This document shows, in pieces, positions 48,220 through 61,308 of a stretch of DNA of 64,000 nt. The translations under genes were made by a program, and so were the position numbers. The DNA is taken from the NCBI GenBank assembly GCA_030015575.1, contig CM057338.1:631214189-631278188 (forward strand), in the 5' to 3' direction. Below the pieces are notes generated by a model that was given only the letters and a program-made list of their open reading frames with translations, made no database searches and was not told where the DNA came from. The DNA comes from Agapanthus africanus. Lineage: Eukaryota; Streptophyta; Magnoliopsida; Asparagales; Amaryllidaceae. Each line of letters begins with the position of its first letter. Position 1 is the stretch's first letter.

Positions 48220-50480
48220 GTACATGGATTGGGACAATTCCAAATCCATTTAGATCTATCTCTATAGATCTATATCCCCAGGATGTAGAAGACATCGGTT
48301 AGATCTTTCATGGAGAACCTGTGTGATAAGAGGTGCTTGACCGAGTGTAGCATAGGAACACCCTTTCCTATCAAGAGTATGTCATCCGCGTACAATACGA
48401 GGAAGAAAACCATACTCTCTACAACTTTCTTATTTTTATACATGGTTCATCTATCTTTTTTATGAAGTCAAGCTCTTTGACGGCTTCATTAAAACAGATG
48501 TTCCATCTCCGCGATACCTGCTTCAACTGTAGATAGATTTAAGCAGCTTGCACATGCTTTCGCTGCTCCCACTTTCTACGAAGCCCTCTGGCAGTGTCAT
48601 ATACACGCTTTCTTCTAAATCACCATTTAGAAAAGCGGTTTTGACATGCAGTCTGCCAAATATCGTAGTCATGGTATGCAGTAATAGCAAGTAAGATCCT
48701 GATGGACTTAAGCATAGCTTTGAAAGTCTCAACTTTTCCATCTACACCAAATTATCTTTCTCAAAGATCTTCTTGTTCCCGACGGGTTTTACGCTTTCAG
48801 GAGCAACATGCAAAGTCAATACTTTGCTGGTGTACATGGATTCCATCTCAGATCACATGGCATCCAGCCATTTCACATAGTCTCCACTTGTGATGGCCTG
48901 CTCAAAACTAGTTGGGTCATTATCTCCATGATGCAATCCTCGCTCCCACTGTTTACGAGAAAACCGTAGTATCTCTTAAGTGGATAAGGAACACAACTAG
49001 ATCTGCGGAGGGGCTTTGGTTCGTCAGGGACTATTGAATCCTCCGGTTCCACTAAATCGTCAGTTATAGTTTGCTTTGCTGGAACTTCTTCCAGTTCTAC
49101 CTCATCGCCACTAATTTTTTCCATAAAAAATTCCTTTTCTAAAAAGGTGGCATGTCGAGAAACAAAACATCCTTTGTTCCTCGGTGTGGTAGAAGATATT
49201 CCCTCGTGAATGTTTGGGATATCCTATAAACTTGCACAGAACTGACCATGCCTCAAACTTGTCCGGATTTTGCTTTTCAACATAGGCCGGACAACCCCAT
49301 ATCTTAACTCGTTTAAGAAATGGTCTCTTCTCATTCCATATCTCATATGGAGTGGTAGGCAACCGATTTGATCGGAACTCTATTCAATAGGTATGCAGCT
49401 TATCAAGTGCATGTCCCTGAAAGGAAAAAGGCAACTCCGTAGTACTCATCATAGAGCGCACCGTATCTCATAGGGTGCGATGCCTCCAACCCGATATACC
49501 GTTGTGCTATGGTGTATACGGATGAGTAAACTGAGAGAGTATCTCATTCTCTTTTAAATAGTCTCAAAATTCTGTGCTCCAGTATTCTTCTCCCTGGTCA
49601 TATCGAAGGATATGAATACCTTTGCCCATCTGGTTCTCAACATCGTACTTATATTCCTTGAAATTCTCAAAAGATTCAGATTTGTGTTTCAACAAGAACA
49701 CATGTCCGTATCTTGAGAGAACATCGGTGAATGTAATAAAGTACGCGGAACCATCCCTGGCATATATAGACATAGGACTGCATACATCACTATGTATCTG
49801 TCCAAGAGTTCAATAGCTCTTTCTCCGTTTCCAGTAAACGGAGATTTGGTCACTGTAGTCTTTGAGACATGACTGGCAAGTTTCATAAGATGTAAATTCA
49901 AACGGATTCAAATAAGCATCCTTATGGAACTTCGGCTAGTCTTGTTTCATCGATATGACCCAGTCTACAATGCCACAAGAAGACTTCATCCATTTATGAA
50001 TTGTTCCTCTTGTGTGTGTTCTGTACATTTAGAACTGTAGTTTGATTTAGAACGTGTACACTGTTATACAGCATACCTTACCCAATCAACACTTGATTTA
50101 GGAAAATATTCATAATATTTATTGGTACGAAATAACAGTCGCTAAGAATAAATGTATTACCAGTTGGTAACACCAGGTGATATCTGCCAACTGCTTTGGC
50201 TGCAACAATTGCACCATTCTCTACTACTTAGAGACATATCACCATTTCCCAGTTCTCCACCTGTCTATAGCCCATGTAACAAATTACATGTGTGGGATCC
50301 TGATCCGGTATCCAATATCCAGGAGGTAGAGGTAACTGAGAAACGGTTCATGGTTATGAACACACCCGAAGACAATGCATCATCATGCTTATTCTTCGTT
50401 TGGGTGGCGTAGGAATCCGGATATTCCCCTATTCCTTTGCTCAGACTTATAACAATCATAAGGTAGAGTGGAACCAAGCC
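48220..50480 (-). pseudogene. D RT, integrase and protease remnant
   Basis: Continues D beyond C2. RT stretches HVKTAFLNGDLEESVYM (near 48600-48660) and the acidic linker (near 48960-49130) precede integrase: TTPYEIWNEKRPFLKRVKIWGCPAYV near 49300, and ITFTDVLSRYGHVFLLKHKSESF near 49690-49750. Protease (SWILDTGSGSHTCN) is near 50280-50330. Beyond it only about 150-200 bases separate protease from the leader, so Gag is nearly absent, as in C2. Many breaks. Confidence 0.82.
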
Positions 50481-51544
50481 TCGTATAATAAGTAGGTTCG
50501 GTCAAAAAATCCATATTATTAGCTTGATTACGGCATTTCATTGGTCGCTATCAGGAGAGAGAGAAAGATAATCACTTTGTGTGCGCTCTTTGCAAATTAG
50601 ATTGGTTATTTTTATCTAATCAAGATAGCTCCCACTGTTTTTATCAAATCTTCCTTCAAACCCTAAAAGGTAAGATTAGCCGGGATTAATCACACTCTAC
50701 AAGTTCGCCAATCGTTCGTCCAGGCAGGTATCGGTACTCCGAGGGAGGTTCCCCGTGCTTTCGCACGAACCTAATTAAAATAAACCTCGTTTCCCTAGAG
50801 GCTTAACCCCGTTGACACCTTTCTAGACACCTACTTGATCGGCTAATTGTAAAGTGCAAAATTCAACCAGGAGTAACTCTTACTCGCAGTGGGTATCGAG
50901 ATACAACTATCATAAAGAAGGTATGCAATCTCATTGAAAATTTCAACACTTGAAATTCCCGATAATAGTTTTTACCCCTAGCTTCCTATGACCTTGACGA
51001 AGTCCAACAAACCATAGGCCGCTAGTCAAGTTTAACTCGTTCATTTCTTGATTGAATTAAACCCACCCGCACGACCCTTGACGAAGGCCAACAAAGTCGC
51101 ACGACTACCCTAATCCAGTCACATCACATGCTGGCAGATAAGCACTAATCAGCCAACGCACACTACGCCTTGACGAAGGCCAACAAACGTAGCACGAATA
51201 CTAAATAGTACTTATCTGAAATAACAGAGGGCTACGCAGATTTTTAAGAAAACCATGAGCGTAATGAACTTGATATCGTTGTAGAATCTAGTGATTTTAT
51301 AAAGAAGTGTTTTTTAGGCTTTTCTAGCTTTGTTAAAGAGGTCGCTCCCGGTGAAGGGATCTCGGCTCTTTCCTCATCGAATGAGGTGCTGGATATTCAT
51401 GAATACCACTTTGAAAAGCAAGAACTAGAGAAGCAGTCAAAAGACAAAACCGAGTGGGTTGTAGCATTTGCTAGTTTCGCTAAAGAGGTCACTCCCGGTG
51501 AAGGGATCTCGGCTCTTTCCTCATCGAATGGGGTGCTGGATATT
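50481..51544 (-). other. D 5' leader, gag-proximal part
   Basis: Holds the triple hairpin (50985-51192) and doubled module (51331-51397 and 51478-51544). The solo LTR F is inserted at the end of the second copy. No gene is evident. Confidence 0.82.
50985..51192 (-). promoter_or_regulatory. Triple conserved-loop hairpin module, D leader
   Basis: Hairpins at 50985-51018 (cctatg and catagg), 51072-51099 (cgac and gtcg) and 51163-51192 (ctacg and cgtag). Sense-strand loops contain TTGTTGGCCTTCGTCAAGG, with one change in the first. Stems differ from A and B yet pair perfectly. Confidence 0.65.
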
Positions 51545-51660
51545 TGTAACAACTCCAATTCTTGTGTACATAAAATTGATTTAAAGTTAATGAATACTTG
51601 GGGTATTTACATTTCCTGTGAGTACTTTAAGTATTTGATTTACTTTTGAACAGCAAGAAG

Positions 51661-51731
51661 GAGCTTGTAACTCCTTGGTAAGACCTTGCACTGCTGAACC
51701 AAAGCACCAGAGTTCAAATCCCATCAGCCAC
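51661..51731 (+). other. tRNA-like (SINE-head-like) segment inside F
   Basis: A B-box-like sequence (agttcaaatccc, 51711-51722) lies 43-44 bases after an A-box-like taactccttgg (51668-51678), the spacing found in tRNA genes. The expected acceptor arms (51661-51667 and 51725-51731) pair at about five of seven positions, but the T-arm pairs poorly, so it is not a functional tRNA. Could be a tRNA-derived SINE fragment captured by the LTR, or chance. Confidence 0.4.
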
Positions 51732-52119
51732 ACATTATTTTTATTTAAAATTCTTTTAATCTTTTAGAAGCCCAAGAGTCTACACGTGTACTACACGTAA
51801 TAGGGTAAGTTACAGAATAAACAAACGTGTCCATGAGGCTTGACCAATCGTCAGGGACACGTGGCATCAAGACGGGCCCCGACTCACCCGACTCGGGCCG
51901 GCGAAGCGCTTGAATCGGCCGGCGCCTCCGGGTCAACTCGATCCGATCCCAATTGATCTTGAACCCCCTGCACACTTTGGACTACCCCACCCCCCTGCAC
52001 TGTTTAAATTCTCTGCAATTAACCAGAGAATTAAAATACCCCCTTTTAATCCTTTTTAAGGCAAATTTAAATACAATTTTCATCACACCCTTTCACAGCC
52101 CTAAACCCAAGATTTTTCC

Positions 52120-52127
52120 TATAAATA
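52120..52127 (+). promoter_or_regulatory. TATA-like box in F
   Basis: TATAAATA, followed about 30 bases on by a CT-rich stretch. This is the likely LTR promoter, which would put the U3/R border near 52150. Confidence 0.5.
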
Positions 52128-54383
52128 CCACACTCAAATCACCCCTCCTCACTCACAAATCCCTGCCCAAACTCTCAAGAAAATTCCCAAGACTTTTTGT
52201 GTGCAAGTGGAGTTAGCAAAGGGCGAAGCTCCGACGAACTTCCGACGACGATCCGAGGAGAATCCGACGAAAAAACGACGCACCGGCACCTCCCATATCT
52301 TCCTCCATCTCTCTCCTAGTCTAATAACATGTAAGTCCCTACTTCTTCCTCTTTTCACTATTCTAAAAACATTCAAAACTAAAACCCGACGGAAGCGGGG
52401 TTAATCCGACTTCTCATTCGGTTTTTCCTTAAAAAGTTCTATTTTTCTTAAACACGATAATACAAAACTCTTATGTCATGACCATTAAACATTAACAAAG
52501 ATAATAGAACAAGTTTGGCATCAAAATAATAACCGTTGCAAGTTTTATTCCACTTTTACATTAAAATACCCTTATGTTTCATTTCGACATGTTTGAACTT
52601 TTTAAACCGTATTACCTTAGAAAACTCATGAGGTAATGACCTACCTCCTCACAACACTCATATGTAACATGGCACAATAGAATTTGGGAACATAGATTTG
52701 GGAAAAAAATGACTTTACACATAACTACCTCCGACTTATAAAAAATCCTTTTTCTACAAGATGTGTATTTTTACAAAGCTTTGCAAATGCGCCCCTACAA
52801 CTCATTTTGGGAAACCCGTTCAGGATGGTGCGGATTATCGCACGTCCTCGGGCTTAGTAGAGTGAGATGCAGACCTCCGCAAGGAGCATACGATCTCGAA
52901 AGATTTAAAATACAATTTTCTTTAGAAAATGTGATTTCTATCATAAATAGAACTTATATTTTTAATAAATAAATATATATGTAATTAATATCAAAATGAC
53001 TATTTTTAATATTTATAATATTCCATATTTCCAAAATTCAAGAGAAAAACATTCCATTTACAAGAAAATACCATACAATTCCAATATTACAAATAAATAC
53101 CATATATTATGAAATTAGGTTTTATTCACTAGAAATGTCACATTGATAAAATATACATTAATGAAAACTCTAAAGACGATAATAAAATACTTGAGGTGTA
53201 TTTTGAAAATCATACAAAATTATTTTTACATAAAACCCCCTCAAGTTATACTAAATTACAATAAGGACCCTAGTAAACATAGGTTTAAGCGGGACCAGTC
53301 TCTTGAGCCTCAGAGAGCCATAGATATGGGTGCTTGTCTATTTAAGGTAGACAACTTAACAAACGGTGTTATCAACACGGTAATTGTTTTTGAAAAAGAC
53401 ACAAATCATGTCGTCCATGTGCAGCAGTTACCGATAGCACCAAAACATAATTCAGGTTCAATTTCTTTTCTAATTGTCTGACTCAGACTGAGTCTCAATA
53501 TAATGAATCTGACTTGAATATGATTTAAGTATCAAACTTCAATACAACATGGATCTATGAATCCGTCTATTCAATCTAATAAATCTATATTGACTGAACC
53601 GAACCATGGATATATATCCATCTACATGATTCTCCAGTTCTATCCATTTACTGATATCATGGTTTCGGTAAGTCATCCATCTATATACAATATACAATAC
53701 AAATAATATAATCAAGACATCGCGGGGTTTATAAGGGGTATATTGGAACGGAAGGTGTTAGAAGTGGCACGAGACTGCAACCATAACACACCTAACCTGA
53801 ATTCAATTGCCGTTGTACCGTGGCTGAACGGTTCCTTGTGCTCCATATACCTTAGTCTCCGGAATAGTGGGACTCCTCTCGTATACACTGACATTCTTCT
53901 GTACCAAGCTATAAACAACAGCGTTAACATTAAATACAATATTATAACAATATACTCTCTATTCTGTCTATTCCATTCTTGTCTATTTATGGGACTTACC
54001 GAGCGATTTGTTCGCTGATGACATTCTCTTTCTTTTTCTTTGGAATGTCGTCAGGTGATTCACTGGAGATCGGCCCACCAGCGAGGACTTGGACCAGCTA
54101 GCTTTCGACCCGGAGCTCTAGTTACTTGTACATTTCATTTCGGAACTTTCCATTTCCGTTATGCCACTGTTTAGGCATTGCTTTTCATTCCATGTATTTA
54201 CTTTTCAGATGTATTGTAAAAAGAATGTTAATAAATAAAGTTGTTGTTCAATTACATCTATTGTCTTTGTCTCTTGTGTATTTTACTTATATTGCTTAGA
54301 TACGCTTAGCGTGTTTACTTCTGAGTAAATACGTAGCGGCCCGTCGTGTCCTCTGCCCGTATACTGGGAAGCGGGGCGTGACA

Positions 54384-55157
54384 ATATTCATCAAGGAATA
54401 CCACTATGCAAAGCAAGAACTACAGCTACCCTTTTTGAAAATTTGATTCTACAACATCTTTTGGTTTCTTTCTTTTCATTAATCTCATTAATGAAGTCCC
54501 ATCAATTAATGTTTCCTAAACATTACAGAAAAATGAAACGAAAATAGAACGTACGCTTATGCCATCCGCATTCGCCACTGGGCCCCGTCATACAACATTA
54601 GCTTACTTAACTACCGGTAGAGCGGGGGCTGGACTAGCGCGGGTGCAAAACATAAGGAGCGTTTATTATATATCATATATATAATATTACATTCGTCTCA
54701 CGCGGTTATATGATCAATATCATAGAATCAAGCAGTAGAAGCAACATATGAAATATTGGATATACTAGGATGTCCGTGTTTTAAATTTTGCCAATAATGT
54801 AAACACGGATTCCACAGTCGTGATGAATATCCAAACCCACATCCTTAGACCCCTACGAGAGCGGCAAGTAACCCTGTCAATTCTGGAGTTAGGAGACCCG
54901 GCCTCAACTCCTTGAGATGGTCTCCCACAGGACTCTAGAACCTGGTTACTTGTGCTCCCTGCCTAAGGTCTATCCTAATGCGGAAAAGAAAATTAATATA
55001 CAACAGTGGTGACATCATCCTCAACCCGGAAGTACCCCGATAAAATAATATTACATACAGATTTTACATGAATGAAAATAAAAACCCTCATCTCACATAA
55101 AACCCCCCGGCTATTCTTTCACGACGATCCAATAAATCATATCAACAGCAACACATG
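54384..55157 (-). other. D 5' leader, continuation after F
   Basis: The first five bases are the F target duplication. The rest aligns with the C1 leader (about 270-837 then 21494-21690) and with C2 in reverse. It ends at A2; the last five bases, acatg, are the expected left copy of the A2 target duplication. No gene is evident. Confidence 0.85.
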
Positions 55158-57329
55158 TGTAAGTCCATGTTACCTCTCCCGGTACTTTCGGGCATGCGGA
55201 ATATGGTGAAAAACAATTTTCTTATTGGTAGTAACATGGACTTAAAACCCGGATCTTTGTTAAACATCTAACTAACAACCTAACTAGGAGTTGTTAACTA
55301 CTCGGTTAGGGGGTTTATACCTTTCTTATCTTGAACTCCTTCGTCTTCAAACCTCGATGGTTGTCCGAATCGGCTTCTCCCCGTCGTCTCCTTGCGCCGA
55401 AGATCGATCCACCTGAAAGCTTCAACCTTTGGCTCCTTCTTCGATCTTTGAAGAAACTAGTTCACTCGGTTTGCTAAACCTTGTGAACTAGAGTGAGTAG
55501 AGAAGAGTTTTGTTGGGATTTTATCTATGGTTCTTGGTTCTCAACACATGAGACAAGTGAACCATAGACTCAAGAGAGGGAGAGCAAGAGGAGGAAGAAG
55601 AGAGCTCAAGAACAAGAGAGAGAATGAGAATGATAGAATGAGAGAAGACTTTTCTCATTTTGGCTCTCATAATCCATAACCATCATAACACATCACAGCA
55701 ATCAAGTATTATGTGATGGTTTAAGCAACAATAACCATATCATTTCATGCACTCATTTTGCATAAGAGAGCAAGCAAGCAAAAGTCTTTGCCATGAAATG
55801 ATAGCTATTGTTATCATGATGGTCAACTAGTCAAGCCTAGTCAACCGGTCAACAAAGTCAACAAGTCAACAAAGTCAACAAGTCAACAAAGTCAACCCCT
55901 CAACAACCATGTCACCATAATACTTAATTAATAGAATTGTTAATCATATATCATATTCTCATTAGGGTTGAGCAAAAAGTCAATAGTCAACGGTCAACGG
56001 TCAACGGTCAACAACCCTAATGAGAATCCTCTGCCTCTGTCTCTCCGTCAACTGTGCATACACACCCGCATCCGCGTTCCGAGGAACACGGATGCATACT
56101 GGATAAAACCAATCCCAAAAGGTACACTAGGATCTGGCTTAAACCAAAGCCCGCTAGTGTAAACTGTCCGGACACTGTACATGCACAAGTGCACGGATGT
56201 GACCGAACCCTGTCGCAAAACCATGCGACCTGTCGCAAAACCATGCGACCTCTACTCTTTTGCCTAAAGGCGAATAGCTTTCTGTGTGGGACTCTAAAGA
56301 CTCGACACTACGCTGGCAGTGGGTTTAACCACAGACTGCAAGCGGCACTAGCTGTGCGTAACGGTCCCCAGGTAGAGGCCGACAAGAAGACTGACGAGGC
56401 GAAACCCATCTGAACTCCTACTGAGCCTAAATGTGACATTCTCCGTACAGTCCGTTCTGTTCGTCTGATACATCGCATGGCGGGCCTAGGGGGGCGGTAA
56501 ACGTCAGTCTCCTAATAGCGGTACAAGTCGTGTCGGAGTGAAGCCCAATACACCCTGAGATAATACTGTAAGCCTACCAGTATATCTCGCTTGCCCTGGC
56601 CAGGGACTACTCATGTAATGGCTCTCCTAGACGCAGCGCGATGTCAACCCCCAATACCGGGAGAGACGAATCCTGTCTAACCGTCACTGCCTCCAAGTGC
56701 TTCGGGACTGCACCCAACTACTACCTGTTTGCACGACTCCTTTGAGCCGTGGTAGGGTAGTAATCTAAGTACAGTGGGAACACACTCGAGGCGAAGTGAC
56801 AGTGTCAAATCAGCGGACTAAGCCGTACTCATGTCACCTGGGAACTGATAACTGACGATAGGTATAATACCAACCGGTCAGTTCCCGACGAGTCCTGTCC
56901 AGTGTACTCGTAACCCAACGAGCACCCGCATACTATCTCCAGTACGACGTACTGACGGCTGTGGGACAGACCATCTCCTACACTGGGATGATAAGCGCAT
57001 GCGCTAGTCTACTCCGGAGTATCGATGCCCTGTCTCGATAGTCCTGCGACTAGGGACCTGCATAAGGATGTGCTTATAGATTACCCAGCCCCACTAGTGT
57101 GACTGCCATCATAATGCTGGTAATCAAGCAAAGATCCTAAGGGCTCCACTAATGCGTATAGGTGATATAATAAAACAAACACATGTACACATTGAAGTAG
57201 AAACAAACCAAGTAGCATATTACTATTTTGAGCAAGATTGTATATACAAGGTGAATATCCCAAGCTTCTATTAAGTAACATACAAACTAGTAGGATACAG
57301 TAATGGCCTCTAGGGCATATACACTAACA
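55158..57329 (-). repeat. A2 3' LTR (left)
   Basis: 2.17 kb, TGTAAGTCC to CACTAACA. The W-box loop is larger than in A1 (41 bases between the inverted arms, against 34). The 20-base hairpin repeat occurs twice (56211-56248). Confidence 0.93.
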
Positions 57330-57344
57330 ATCTCCCACTTGCAC
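57330..57344 (-). promoter_or_regulatory. A2 polypurine tract
   Basis: Sense GTGCAAGTGGGAGAT next to the LTR, identical to A1. Confidence 0.85.
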
Positions 57345-60300
57345 TAAGGCCATGTACTGGCGTATCGAAGACCTATAATCTTGATCAGCCGCTCGAACTG
57401 AGTCTGGGGCAAGGCCTTGGTGAATGGATCTGCAGTGTTATCTTCTGAAGCAACCCTCCGAACCTCGATCTCCTGGCGATCCACGATCTCCCTGATCAGG
57501 TGATACCGCCTCAAGATGTGTCTGGATCTCTGATGGGACCTGGGTTCCTTCGCTAAAGCTACCCGTTGTTGTCGCAATACAGAGGTATTGGATCAACAAT
57601 GGACGGAACCACCTGAAGTTCTTTCAAGAACTTCCTCATCCAGACAGCTTCCTTTGCGGCATCAGATGCAGCGATGTATTCCGCTTCCATCGTCGAGTCT
57701 GCAACGGTTTCCTGTTTGGAACTCTTCCAACACACCGCCCCTCCATTGAGGGTAAAGACAAAACCCGACATGGACTTGGAATCATCCTTGTCACTCTAGA
57801 AGCTGGAGTCAGCAAAGGCCTCGATCTGGAGGTCTTTTCCGCCATACACCAAGAACATCTCCTTAGTCCTTCTCAGGTACTTGAGAATGTTCTTTAACGC
57901 TATCCCGTGTTTCTCCCCAGGGTTTGACTGATACCGGCTTACCACACTCAGTGCATAAGCTACATCCGGTCTGGTACACAACATCGCATACATTATAGAG
58001 CCTGCCGCAGAAGCGTAGGGTATAATAGACATGCGATACCTCTCCAAATCAGTCTTGGGAGACATCTCTTTAGAGAGGGTGATCCCGTGACAAGCCGGTA
58101 GGTTACCGCGCTTGGAATCTTCCATACTGAATCTCTTCATTATGGTGTCGATGTACCTGGACTGTGAAAGTCCTAATATCCTCTTGGATCTATCACGATG
58201 GATCCGGATCCCCCGGATGTATGAGGCATCACCCAGGTCTTTCATGGAGAACCTGTGTGACAAGAACCCCTTGACAGATTGTAGCATAGGAATGTCATTT
58301 CCTATTAAGAGAATGTCATCCACGTATAAAACGAGGAATACTACAGTTCTCGCTACAAATCTACTATAGATGCATGGTTCATCTGGATTTTTGATAAAGC
58401 CAAATTCCTTGACCGTCTCATCAAAACAGATGTTCCAACTCCGCGATGCCTGCTTTAGTCCATAGATGGACTTAAGCAACTTGCACTCCTTTCTGCTGCT
58501 CCCACTTTGAATGAAACCCTCTGGCTGGTCCATATAGACACACTCCTCTAAATTTCCATTTAGAAAAGCGGTCTTTACGTCCATCTGCCAAATCTCATAA
58601 TCGTGGAAGGCAGCAATGGCGAGAAGGATCCGAATGGATTTCAGCATAACTACTGGAGAAAAGGTTTCGTCATAGTCCAAACCAGGTCTTTGACGAAAAC
58701 CCTTTGCAACAAGTCTAGCTTTATAGGTCTCAACCTGTCCATCTACACCAATCTTCCTTTTGAAGATCCACTTGCATCCTACGGGTTTTACCCCGTCTGG
58801 AGCAATGTCCAACGTCCATACTTTGTTGGTGTACATGGACTCCATTTCGGTCCGCATTGCATCCAGCCATTTTACTGAGTCAATGCTCTGAACGGCCTGC
58901 TGGAAGCTAGTAGGCTCATCATAATCTATGATGCAATCCTCTCTATCCCCGTCTATGAGAAAACCATAGTATCTCTCGGGCGGATGAGACTGCCTACTAC
59001 TCCTGCGGAGCGGCGTAGGAATGTCTTGTTCTTTTGAACCCTCTGGTTCCACTAAGCTTTCAGTAATAGCTCGTGGTTCTGGAATTTCTTCCAGTTCTAC
59101 TGCGCTCCCACTAATTTCCTTTTCTATGAACTGGTGTTCTAGAAAGTGGGCATGACGAGAAACAAAAACCTTTTGTTTCTCTTCGCAATAGAAGAAATAT
59201 CCCTTGGAGTTCTTTGGATATCCCACGAACTTGCACTGTACTGAGCGTGCCTCGAGCTTGTCCGCATGCTGCTTTTTGACAAAAGCATGACTTCCCCATG
59301 TCTTAATGTGATTAAGATAGGGTCTCTTCCCACACCACATCTCATATGGTGTAGTAGGCACAGTCTTAGTGGGAACTCGGTTCAAAAGGTATGCAGCTGA
59401 TTCTAGCGCATACCCCCAGAATGATCGCGGCAACTCAGCGTTACTCATCATGGACCGTACCATATCCAATAGGGTTCGGTTCCGTCTCTCCGAAATACCG
59501 TTATGTTGCGGAGTGTATGGAGGAGTAAGCTGAGCGAGAATTCCGTTCTCTTTTAAATAGTCCAGGAACTCGGCACTCAAGTATTCACCACCTCGATCCG
59601 ATCTTAGAATCTTGATACTTTTGCCGGTTTGTTTTTCTACTTCATTCTTATATTCCTGGAATTTTCCAAAGGCTTCGGACTTATATTTCATTAAGAAGAC
59701 ATAACCGTACCTGTAAAAGTCATCCGTAAAAGTAATGAAGTAAGAATAACCGCTTCGCGCATGTGTAGACATTGGACCGCACACGTCGCTGTGTACGAGT
59801 CCCAAAAGCTCGCTCGCTCTTACTCCGTGTCCAGTGAACGGAGTCTTTGTCATCTTTCCTTTGAGACAGGATTGACAAGTGGCATACGATTGATATTCGA
59901 ACGCATTCAAATATCCTTCGGTATATAACTTCGTCAACCTTCTCTCATTGATGTGACCCAGTCTACAATGCCACAAGAAAGTCTGATTTATTTCCGGAGA
60001 CTTTCTTTTGTGTGTATTCTGGACATTGAAAATCTGTGGTTGGTTTAATACGTATATACCATTGCTTAATGTACCTGACCCAATCAGAACATGATTAAGG
60101 TGAATGTTTACAACATTACTTACAAACGCAAATTCATAACCTTCTTTAGAAGTCAAAGATACAGAAATGATATTACAAGTTGCGTTGGGTACAAAATAGC
60201 AATTACGCAAAACCAAAACGTGTCCATCTGACAACCCCAGGTGATAGTCCCCCACGGCCTTAGCATCCATACTAGCTCCGTTTGCAACTTTAAGGGTCAT

Positions 60301-61308
60301 GTCACCTGCCTTCAAAACCATACGGTTTCTCAACGCCTGCAAAGAATTACAGATATGAGATCCTGATCCGGTATCCAATACCTAGGAAGTAGAGTTTATT
60401 GAAAGACAGTTTTCAATAACATACACACCTGAAGCTGAAGCCGCAACCTGCTTCAGATCCTGTGTTCTGGCTTTCCAAGCCCTGCAATCATTCTTCCAGT
60501 GTCCCTTCTTATGACAATAGAAGCATTTTTCCTTATCCACAAGCTTTCCCACTTTCTTTGTTGCTTTTGCCTTTCCCTTCGTATCCACTTTACTAACACC
60601 TCCCCTTGGTTTGGCGGGGGCTTTCTTCTTCTTTCCCTTGGCTTTCGCCTTGGACCTAGAAGAGGAAGATCCTCCTACAAACAAAGTGGATGTTTCCCTA
60701 CCTTTCTGTAGGGTGCCCTCTGCGCTCCTCAGCATGTTGAGGAGTTCTGAAAGTTCAACTTCTTTTTCTTGTAAGTTGAAGTTCAGGATAAACTGGGCGT
60801 AAGTGGAAGGAAGGGACTGGAGAATCAAGTCCGTATAGAGCTCATTCTCCAACGTGGTCCCAAGGTCCGCGAGCTCCTCAATGTAGCCAATCATCTTAAG
60901 CACGTGTTCCGCTACCGATGATCCGACGGCCAATCTTGCCGAAAATAACTTCGTCGACACTTCGTATCTTGCGATACGAGACTGCTCTCCATACAGTTCT
61001 TTTGTATGGAGAAATATGGATTCGAGGTCCATATTCTCGTGCCTCCTCTGATGTTCGTTGTCCATAGAGGCAAGCACGAGGCACTTGGCCTTCGCGCAAT
61101 CGATTTCCCAGGTCTTACGGATTTCCTTATCCGCGACGCTGGTTTTGAGACCTGGGACAGGGAGAGCTTTGGTGGTAAGAAGATACCCCAGCTTGTCGTA
61201 AGTGATTTCCATCTTGACATTCCTGAGCCAATCTTTGTAGTTTGGCCCTGTCAGTATGTTTTTATCTAGGAGTAACTTAAGTTCAGTCATGTCGATTGGT
61301 CGCTGCAA
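57344..61308 (-). pseudogene. A2 gag-pol polyprotein remnant (copia, Angela type)
   Basis: Same parts as A1: Gag (from about 61290 downward) with a CCHC knuckle (CFYCHKKGHWKNDC), then a protease DTG near 60370. Integrase follows with SDRGGEY and ERRNRT, then RT with MDVKTAFLNG and YVDDILLIG, and RNase H ending near 57344. The 308-codon opening frame could start ten codons upstream of the A1 start, but the shared MTELKLLL Gag start is more likely. A1 and A2 are very similar in protein, differing mainly in the integrase-RT linker near 59100-59160. About three breaks; fossil. Confidence 0.93.

Larger units (their letters stand above)
51545..54383 (+). mobile_element. F: solo LTR of a probable Ty3/gypsy element
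   Basis: TGTAACAACTCC to GCGTGACA with a perfect target duplication atatt (51540-51544 and 54384-54388) and no internal domain. Ends resemble those of G (TGTAACA...CGTGACA), which suggests a chromovirus-type LTR; this is inference. Solo LTRs arise by recombination between the two LTRs of an element. Its orientation is taken from a TATA-like box (52120-52127) and an A-rich poly(A)-type signal (54231-54240). A tRNA-like segment lies at 51661-51731. Confidence 0.82.
26195..55157 (-). mobile_element. D: old gag-poor copia element, the substrate of the nest
   Basis: The visible parts are an RNase H/RT segment (26195-26738), the rest of RT through protease (48220-50480), and a leader (50481-51544 and 54389-55157). 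Between them lie C2 and F, and A2 follows. Continuity across C2 is supported by the tctat duplication and by matching A1 RT on both sides. D has no visible LTR; its left end is cut by E and its right end lies beyond A2. The leader is of C type, with the triple hairpin and doubled module. Coding DNA has many breaks. Confidence 0.8.

Noticed and set aside
53143-53481. 112-codon frame in the solo LTR F
   Set aside because: AT-rich, low complexity, no family resemblance, inside an LTR.
51545-54383. Host gene with promoter (TATA at 52120) and poly(A) signal (54231)
   Set aside because: TG...CA ends and perfect 5-base target duplication fit a solo LTR better; no sizeable coding frame follows the TATA box.
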